A stretch of DNA of 64,000 bases, taken from NCBI GenBank assembly GCA_015231265.1, contig JADGBX010000004.1, forward strand, positions 1 to 64,000. The letters are read 5' to 3'. Under the pieces are notes generated by a model. It saw only the letters and a list, made by a program, of their open reading frames with translations, searched no databases and was not told the DNA's origin. The translations under genes and the position numbers were made by a program. This DNA is from Magnetococcales bacterium. GTDB taxonomy: Bacteria; Pseudomonadota; Magnetococcia; Magnetococcales; JADGBX01. How positions within the stretch are numbered: position 1 is the first letter of the stretch; each line of letters opens with the position of its first letter. This document shows positions 57,821 through 64,000 of the stretch, piece after piece.

Positions 57821-59218
57821 ATGCACGCCTCTTTGCGTGGGCCTCTGCTATTTTGCCTGATAGTGATAGCGACTATTTCACCACAACCTGCTTTCTCTTC
57901 AGATCTGAAGCTCTCTTTTGATCGAACGCTCAAAACAGCCTCGACAACAGATCAGGCTGTCTTTGACGATTCGCTCCCCACACCGCCCCCTTCACTGATG
58001 ATGTCCGAATCATTGGGCCACTTCCCAACGCTCAACGGTCTCTCAACTGGGGAACCGGGCATGGATGAGGAGGAGAGTGATATCCGCAGTGAATGGTCGG
58101 GCCATGTAAGCGGTGAACTACGGTGGTTCCCTGAAGATGGTCTGCAAGGACAGGACGAGAACCTCTACCCCGCATTTTCTCTGCAAGCTGAGTATCTTAG
58201 AGAGTGGAACGATGGATACGACCAGTTCACCTTCACACCCTTCATGAGAGTAGATTATCACGATTCCCGACGCACCCACGCCGATATTCGGGAGCTCTCC
58301 TGGGTTCACGTTGAAGAAAACTATGAATTGCGGATGGGTGTTCGCAAAGTGTTCTGGGGTGTGACCGAATCCCAACATCTGGTGGACATCATCAATCAGA
58401 GCGATTTGGTGGAGAGCACCGACGGTGAGGAGAAACTGGGGCAACCCATGTTCAATATCGCCTTTGATAAAGAGTGGGGCATGTTGGATCTTTTTGTTCT
58501 ACCTTTCAACAGGCTACGCACCTATCCCGGCAAGGATGCCCGGTTTCGAACAACCTACTGGGTCGATGACAAACAAGCCATTTTCGAATCAGAGCTTGAA
58601 GAGTGGCAGCCGGGTGTTGCTGTACGCTGGATGCAGAGTTTCGGTGATTGGGATGTAGGCCTCTCCCACTTCTCAGGGATGAGCCGTGACCCTCGATTCA
58701 TTGTGGGTACGCGTCATGGTTCGGAGACGGTTCTTATCCCCTATTACGAACGTATCGATCAGACTGGCCTTGATATCCAGGCCACTCTGGAGTCGTGGTT
58801 ACTCAAACTGGAAGCGATCAGTCGCAGTGGTCAGGGTTCTCGACGCTATGCCGCTGCCACAGCCGGGTTCGAGTACACTCTGGTCGGAATTTTTGAATCG
58901 GATGCTGATCTGGGATTCATCGCAGAGTATCTCTATGACGACCGTAGAGAAGGCGCTCCTACCCCGTTCCAGAACGACTTGATGCTGGGCATGCGACTGG
59001 CCATGAACGATGAACAGAGCACGGAGGCTCTGTTCGGGGTCATCACTGACCTGGACCACAATGCGACCCTTATGAATCTGGAAGGCTCCCGTCGTCTCGG
59101 TGACTCCTGGAAACTCTCTCTGGAAGGGCGTGCGCTTATTGATATTTCCGACAAGGACCCCCTCACCATCTGGCGCCGGGATCAGATGGTTCAACTGGAG
59201 CTGACGCGCTATTTCTGA
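57821..59218 (+). CDS. Outer-membrane beta-barrel-like protein
   Basis: Signal peptide MHASLRGPLLFCLIVIATISPQPAFSSD; alternating amphipathic strands (SGELRWFPEDG..., YELRMGVRKVFWGVTESQHLVDIINQSDLVES); ends in aromatic Phe (LELTRYF). Confidence 0.75.
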   Translation: MHASLRGPLLFCLIVIATISPQPAFSSDLKLSFDRTLKTASTTDQAVFDDSLPTPPPSLMMSESLGHFPTLNGLSTGEPGMDEEESDIRSEWSGHVSGELRWFPEDGLQGQDENLYPAFSLQAEYLREWNDGYDQFTFTPFMRVDYHDSRRTHADIRELSWVHVEENYELRMGVRKVFWGVTESQHLVDIINQSDLVESTDGEEKLGQPMFNIAFDKEWGMLDLFVLPFNRLRTYPGKDARFRTTYWVDDKQAIFESELEEWQPGVAVRWMQSFGDWDVGLSHFSGMSRDPRFIVGTRHGSETVLIPYYERIDQTGLDIQATLESWLLKLEAISRSGQGSRRYAAATAGFEYTLVGIFESDADLGFIAEYLYDDRREGAPTPFQNDLMLGMRLAMNDEQSTEALFGVITDLDHNATLMNLEGSRRLGDSWKLSLEGRALIDISDKDPLTIWRRDQMVQLELTRYF

Positions 59219-59399
59219 CTCTACTTCGTGAACACGTCACTCGAGCGCTTCAAAAAATAATTGGCATGGAATGGAGAGAGCGCACAATTCCTCTCTCCTA
59301 GCGCTTGACAGAAGGGGGTCGGGAATCCGATAGTGCTTCTACTTGGAACTGGCGTTCCATAGATGCACTCCCTTTCGACGATTCAGGCTGGAAGAACAC

Positions 59400-60617
59400 A
59401 TGGAAGAGTTTCCCCGTATCCAACGTCTACCCCCCTATGTTTTCTCTGTTGTCAACGCGCTGAAACACACGGCTCGCCAACAGGGCGAAGATATCATCGA
59501 CTTCGGCATGGGAAATCCGGATCAGGCGACCCCGCAACACATTGTCGATCGCCTCTGTGAAGCGGCCCAGGAAGCGAAGAACCATCGCTATTCGCTCTCA
59601 AAAGGCATCCCCGGCCTTCGCAAGGAGCTATGCCGCTACTACAAGCGTCGATTCGACGTGGAGCTGGATCCGGAAACCGAATCTATCGTCACGATCGGTT
59701 CCAAAGAGGGGTTGTCCCATTTGGCGCTGGCCATCACCCGGCCTGGCGACACCATCATGGTTCCCAACCCCACCTACCCTATTCACGGCTACGCCTTTGT
59801 AATCGCCGGCGCCGATATCCGCCACGTCCCGTTACATCCGGATGGTGATTTTTTTGCTGAAATGACCAAGGCGATCCAGACGACCTGGCCACGGCCCAAG
59901 GTTCTGGTGATCAACTTCCCATCCAATCCCACCGCGCAGGTGGTTGATCTGGACTTCTACGTTCGTGCTGTGGAGTTTGCCAAAGAGCACGATCTGATAA
60001 TCTTCTCGGATATCGCCTATGCCGAGATCTCCTTCGATGGCTACAAAAGCCCCAGCATCATGCAGGTTCCCGGTGCCATGGATGTGGCTGTGGAGTGTTA
60101 TTCACTCTCGAAAACCTATAACATGCCGGGCTGGCGTGTCGGATTCATGGTGGGGAACAGACGCCTTATCCACGCCTTGAGTCGCATTAAATCCTATCTT
60201 GACTACGGCATGTTCCAACCGATTCAGATCGCTGCAGCCGTTGCCCTCAAAGAGTCACGTCTCAACGCAGAAGCAGGGAAACGGGACTGCGTGGATGATA
60301 TCCGTGAACTCTATCAGAACCGCCGAGATGTTCTGATAGATGGTTTGGGACGGGCAGGATGGGAGATAGACAAACCATTGGCATCCATGTTTGTCTGGGC
60401 AAAGATTCCTGAAGAGTTTAGAAAAATGGGCTCTCTGGAGTTCTCCAAACTTCTGTTACAAGAAGCAAAAATGGCCGTCAGCCCTGGTATCGGATTCGGC
60501 CACTACGGCGACGAGTACGTTCGCATTGCTCTGATTGAGAATGAACACAGAACTCGCCAAGCCATTCGTCAGGTGAAAAAATTCTTGAATGCAGGTGGTG
60601 ATGTGGCATCCGAGTGA
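59400..60617 (+). CDS. alaC: Alanine transaminase / AlaC-type class I/II aminotransferase
   Basis: [63 protein letters not shown] (PLP Lys). Start at [12 protein letters not shown]. Confidence 0.93.
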   Translation: MEEFPRIQRLPPYVFSVVNALKHTARQQGEDIIDFGMGNPDQATPQHIVDRLCEAAQEAKNHRYSLSKGIPGLRKELCRYYKRRFDVELDPETESIVTIGSKEGLSHLALAITRPGDTIMVPNPTYPIHGYAFVIAGADIRHVPLHPDGDFFAEMTKAIQTTWPRPKVLVINFPSNPTAQVVDLDFYVRAVEFAKEHDLIIFSDIAYAEISFDGYKSPSIMQVPGAMDVAVECYSLSKTYNMPGWRVGFMVGNRRLIHALSRIKSYLDYGMFQPIQIAAAVALKESRLNAEAGKRDCVDDIRELYQNRRDVLIDGLGRAGWEIDKPLASMFVWAKIPEEFRKMGSLEFSKLLLQEAKMAVSPGIGFGHYGDEYVRIALIENEHRTRQAIRQVKKFLNAGGDVASE

Positions 60618-60709
60618 TTTCGGAGCAACAAAAACACCGTTTTTCAGCATGAATCAAGCCGAACCTAATCACTGTTTACGATGGGTTCAACTGTTTCGGG
60701 AGAGGAATT

Positions 60710-62032
60710 GTGAAGCAATTGCGCGTTGGCATTCTGGGCTGTGGAACCGTTGGAACCGGAACCGCAAGGCTTCTCATGGCGCAGCAGAATGTGTTGCGCA
60801 GACGGACCGGGGTTGACATCAAACTGGTCCGTATTGCCGATCGAATCTTTGCCAATGACGATCATGGCAAGACGTTCAAAGGGGTACAACTGGTCGATGA
60901 TGCCGCAGCCGTCATCGAAGCAGAAGATATCGATGTGGTCATCGAACTGATCGGCGGTCTGGAACCGGCACGCAGCTTTGTCATCGACGCCATGAAACGT
61001 GGTAAGCATGTCGTGACTGCCAACAAAGCGCTGGTTGCCGTCCATGGCAACGATATACTGCTGGAGGCGATTCGCCGCAAGGTGGACTTCGGATTTGAAG
61101 CGTCGGTCGCCGGAGCCGTACCGGTCATCAAAGCCGTTCGAGAGAGTCTGGCCGCCAACACCGTCGTCGAGATTCACGGCATTCTCAATGGGACTTGCAA
61201 CTACATTCTCACCCAAATGCGTGAGGAGGGTCTCCCCTTCGACGAAGTCCTGAAAACAGCACAGGAAAAGGGGTACGCCGAGGCCGACCCTACCTTCGAT
61301 GTGGATGGCATCGATACCGCCCACAAACTTGCCATTCTCTCAGCATTGGCTTTCGGTACGCCGATCGTCTACGACAAAGTGTTTATTGAGGGTATCCGCT
61401 CCATCTCCGATACCGACATCAAATGGGCGACGCGCATGGGCTTCAAGATCAAGCTCCTGGGTATCACCCAGTTGAGCAAGGATGGTCTGGAGTTACGCGT
61501 TCATCCTACCATGGTCAGCGCTGACAGCATGGTGGGCTCTGTTGAGGACGTCTTTAACGCTGTTTTCATCAAAGGCGATTTCTCAGACACCACCATGTAT
61601 TACGGCCGAGGAGCTGGAGAAGAACCCACAGCCAGTGCCGTGGTCGCTGATATCATCGATATCGCACGCAACCTGAAAGCCAATGTTGACGGTCACCGGG
61701 TTGCCCCCTTCTCCTACCTGCCTGATGAACTGCGTTCATGCACAGTCCGTAGCATGGACAAACTTACCGGTGACTACTATATCCGCTTGACCGTTGATGA
61801 TCGTCCCGGTGTTCTTGCCGATATCACTGCCATCTTCAAAGAGGAGGGCATCTCCATCAAACGCCTACAGCAGGAGGCGCGCTCCACACCGTATAATGAC
61901 CCGGTTCCTCTTGTGATGGTAACGCACCGCACCCGTGAGAATCAGGTGCAGGGTGCTCTGCGAAAAGTGGCAAACCTTGATGCCGTAAAAGAGAAACCGC
62001 ATTTGATCAGGATAGAAAACGAGCTGGCATGA
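60710..62032 (+). CDS. hom: Homoserine dehydrogenase
   Basis: LRVGILGCGTVGTGTARLL; GILNGTCNYILTQM; GYAEADPTFDVDGIDTAHKLAILSALAFG; C-terminal ACT domain. Confidence 0.96.
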   Translation: MKQLRVGILGCGTVGTGTARLLMAQQNVLRRRTGVDIKLVRIADRIFANDDHGKTFKGVQLVDDAAAVIEAEDIDVVIELIGGLEPARSFVIDAMKRGKHVVTANKALVAVHGNDILLEAIRRKVDFGFEASVAGAVPVIKAVRESLAANTVVEIHGILNGTCNYILTQMREEGLPFDEVLKTAQEKGYAEADPTFDVDGIDTAHKLAILSALAFGTPIVYDKVFIEGIRSISDTDIKWATRMGFKIKLLGITQLSKDGLELRVHPTMVSADSMVGSVEDVFNAVFIKGDFSDTTMYYGRGAGEEPTASAVVADIIDIARNLKANVDGHRVAPFSYLPDELRSCTVRSMDKLTGDYYIRLTVDDRPGVLADITAIFKEEGISIKRLQQEARSTPYNDPVPLVMVTHRTRENQVQGALRKVANLDAVKEKPHLIRIENELA

Positions 62033-62078
62033 TCTTCCCGCTTTTTGGCTGAACTGAACCAACTACTGGGGTGAACAG

Positions 62079-63485
62079 GTGCCAGTCACTCTTTGGATCG
62101 ACGGATTGATCTCAGAAGATGATCCCCCTCTGAAACAGAGTGCCCCTTCACTTTTTGGTCTCATGGCACGTGGCTCAGGGGGATTCGTCTCCACACCCTG
62201 GCCTAAAACTCAGCATCCCGTAACAGTGACTGACTTGGGTGGAGAGAAAGAGCGCTCTATTACTGAAGAGGATTCCTCTTCCCTAACTCGTCTCGATCTT
62301 GCAGATCGACATCTACCTCTCTTATCTCTACTAGGACTCCTGCATTCGGATCAGGAAGCCCTGTTCTGTCCTGCACAACACTCTGCTTCACCCCTCCCCT
62401 CCTCTGCCTCGACATCACCTAACAACGCTGAAACAAACGTTGCGTTGATTCCTGTCCCCGGGATTTCGGAGGGGTACTTCGCTGCAGTGGATCACTTTGG
62501 TCCAGATGGGGTGGATAGATCCCGTGTTTGGGGCCTGATGACCTTCACTCACCTGATGCCGAAGAAGGATCGCCTTCTCTTTGTCTCTCCCCACCGTACC
62601 GGGCTCAATGCTGAAGAGATGGTAGAGATTATTGAGGCACTTCGGGAGGAGTTTGCAACAGAAGGGTGGTCCATATTACCGTTGGATGCCACACGCTGCC
62701 TCATTGCGCTCCCAATCGGTAAAACAGGCTCGAATTCACCCCCATTTCGTGTTGGCACCATACCACCAGAGAGAATGGAAGGTCGATCGATCAGACCCTG
62801 GATGCCAGTGGGACCAGATGCATCCACGTTGCACCAATTGATGACCATAGGACAGCTTCTCCTGGCACGCCACCCTCTGAATACCACACGCACCCTATCC
62901 GGTCGCCTTCCTCTGAACAGTCCGTGGATTTGGGGGATTTCAGCATCTCCTTTTCCATTGGCAGAGACAAAAGAGGGAAACAAAGCTCCCGACTCTCGCA
63001 ATGGATCACTTTGGTCCTCATCTCCTGTTGTCCGTGGAGCCGGTGCGCTTGCAGGGTTTGCGACCCAAGCGTTATCGTCGGAGTTTCCCTCTGCTAATCA
63101 GGATGAAACGCGCAACCTTCTTAACACGCTTTCGTCGCGCATTGAGCACAACCCTAAGGAGATTCACCTCCTTCATCTCCAAACCCCAGCCCATCTCGCA
63201 CGCCATGGATTGCACAATGAGAGACTGGAAATCGTATCACTCTTGGATAGCACTGTGATTGCTCCACTGGCTGAGATGCTACATAAACACTCTCAACCTC
63301 TTGTGATTACTGATGGTCTTCCTCTTAACAAGGATGGAACGACCCGTACTGAACCGCTGCTTTGGGTTGCAGCCCAGGGAAAAGAGTTACTCCCCAAACG
63401 CCGGTTCTGGCCAGTGGGAAACAGCCTGCCCAAAGAACAGATGTCCCTGCGGGATTTCGTTTCACGCTGGCTGACAGGTGAATGA
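62079..63485 (+). CDS. Divergent phosphoglycerate mutase (ApgM-like) superfamily protein
   Basis: TLWIDGLI..., LPLNSPWIWGISASPFPL, SPVVRGAGALAGFA are faintly ApgM-like; located between hom and recJ. Confidence 0.5.
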   Translation: MPVTLWIDGLISEDDPPLKQSAPSLFGLMARGSGGFVSTPWPKTQHPVTVTDLGGEKERSITEEDSSSLTRLDLADRHLPLLSLLGLLHSDQEALFCPAQHSASPLPSSASTSPNNAETNVALIPVPGISEGYFAAVDHFGPDGVDRSRVWGLMTFTHLMPKKDRLLFVSPHRTGLNAEEMVEIIEALREEFATEGWSILPLDATRCLIALPIGKTGSNSPPFRVGTIPPERMEGRSIRPWMPVGPDASTLHQLMTIGQLLLARHPLNTTRTLSGRLPLNSPWIWGISASPFPLAETKEGNKAPDSRNGSLWSSSPVVRGAGALAGFATQALSSEFPSANQDETRNLLNTLSSRIEHNPKEIHLLHLQTPAHLARHGLHNERLEIVSLLDSTVIAPLAEMLHKHSQPLVITDGLPLNKDGTTRTEPLLWVAAQGKELLPKRRFWPVGNSLPKEQMSLRDFVSRWLTGE

Positions 63486-63492
63486 GGTGAGC

Positions 63493-64000
63493 ATGGATAC
63501 ACTTTTCTCAACTCTGTCCTTGAAGGGAAGAGTCTGGAAAGCGCGAGCACTACCCGGTCAGGAACACAATCGCTTGGCCGATAAACTTGGTCTCAGTCCT
63601 GGACTGGCGCCCATGTTGGCGCATCGCAGAATCGATGATCAAGAGAGTGCTGGACTGTTCTTCCACCCAACTCTCAAGCAGCTTCCTGACCCTCATGATC
63701 TTAAAGACATGCAACGGGCGGTGCGGCGTGTAATTGAAGCACTGGAGAACAAGCAGTCCATCGCAGTCTTTGGTGACTATGATGTGGATGGAACAACCTC
63801 ATCTGCTCTAATGGCACGCTATTTCCGCGCGCTCGGGGTTACCATCCGGATCTATATCCCCAACCGTCTGACTGAGGGGTATGGCCCTAATGCCGACGCT
63901 ATTAGACTTCTCAAAGAAGAGGGTACCGATCTACTGCTAACCGTAGATTGCGGTATCACCTCTTTTGATGAGTTGGAACTCGCCTCTGAACTGGGCATGG
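63493..64000 (+). CDS. recJ: Single-stranded-DNA-specific exonuclease RecJ, truncated by the right window edge
   Basis: Manual translation MDTLFSTLSLKGRVWKARALPGQEHNRLADKLGLSPGLAPMLAHRRI...SIAVFGDYDVDGTTSSALMARYFRALG (DHH motif I FGDYDVDG), open to base 64000. Confidence 0.93.
   Translation, partial: MDTLFSTLSLKGRVWKARALPGQEHNRLADKLGLSPGLAPMLAHRRIDDQESAGLFFHPTLKQLPDPHDLKDMQRAVRRVIEALENKQSIAVFGDYDVDGTTSSALMARYFRALGVTIRIYIPNRLTEGYGPNADAIRLLKEEGTDLLLTVDCGITSFDELELASELGM

Noticed and set aside
60665-61324. 219-aa minus-strand ORF
   Set aside because: Antisense to homoserine dehydrogenase.

Overview
This 64 kb window reads as a chromosomal segment of a Gram-negative, probably proteobacterial, genome. 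Gene density is high. I saw no clear prophage, transposase, CRISPR array, rRNA or tRNA.

Core and housekeeping content:
- petABC cytochrome bc1
- class I fumarase
- a non-classical (type E-like) succinate dehydrogenase, sdhA-sdhB-sdhE
- leuS-lptE-holA
- rlmKL and htpG
- a pabB-pabC fusion
- alaC-hom-(ApgM-like)-recJ

Accessory or less-characterised content:
- a fatty-acyl-AMP ligase fused to SGNH-like and ACP domains, coupled to a methyltransferase
- a tandem pair of COQ10/RatA START-like proteins
- a SulP / dual-USP / DASS-type anion transport block
- a GapR-like (DUF2312) protein
- a cytoplasmic coiled-coil protein with CheZ-like helices
- a MatP-like RHH protein with a predicted C-terminal membrane anchor
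- a Tat/Fe-S redox operon (aldo-keto reductase, DUF6599, DUF362, polyferredoxin)
- a CZB-GGDEF (DgcZ-like) cyclase next to an uncharacterised protein and a CheV-like protein
- a Cys-containing pentapeptide-repeat lipoprotein
- a TetR-controlled MMPL/LolA-like/beta-barrel export cassette with two palindromic operators
- a terminator-like hairpin just 5' of an M20 peptidase gene

The strongest candidates for something under-described are the membrane-anchored MatP-like protein, the Tat/Fe-S operon, the FAAL-SGNH-ACP fusion and the hairpin leader. All homology calls are from recognising motifs in the supplied translations; no database search was run. Where the ORF track started upstream of the likely start codon, I moved the start.
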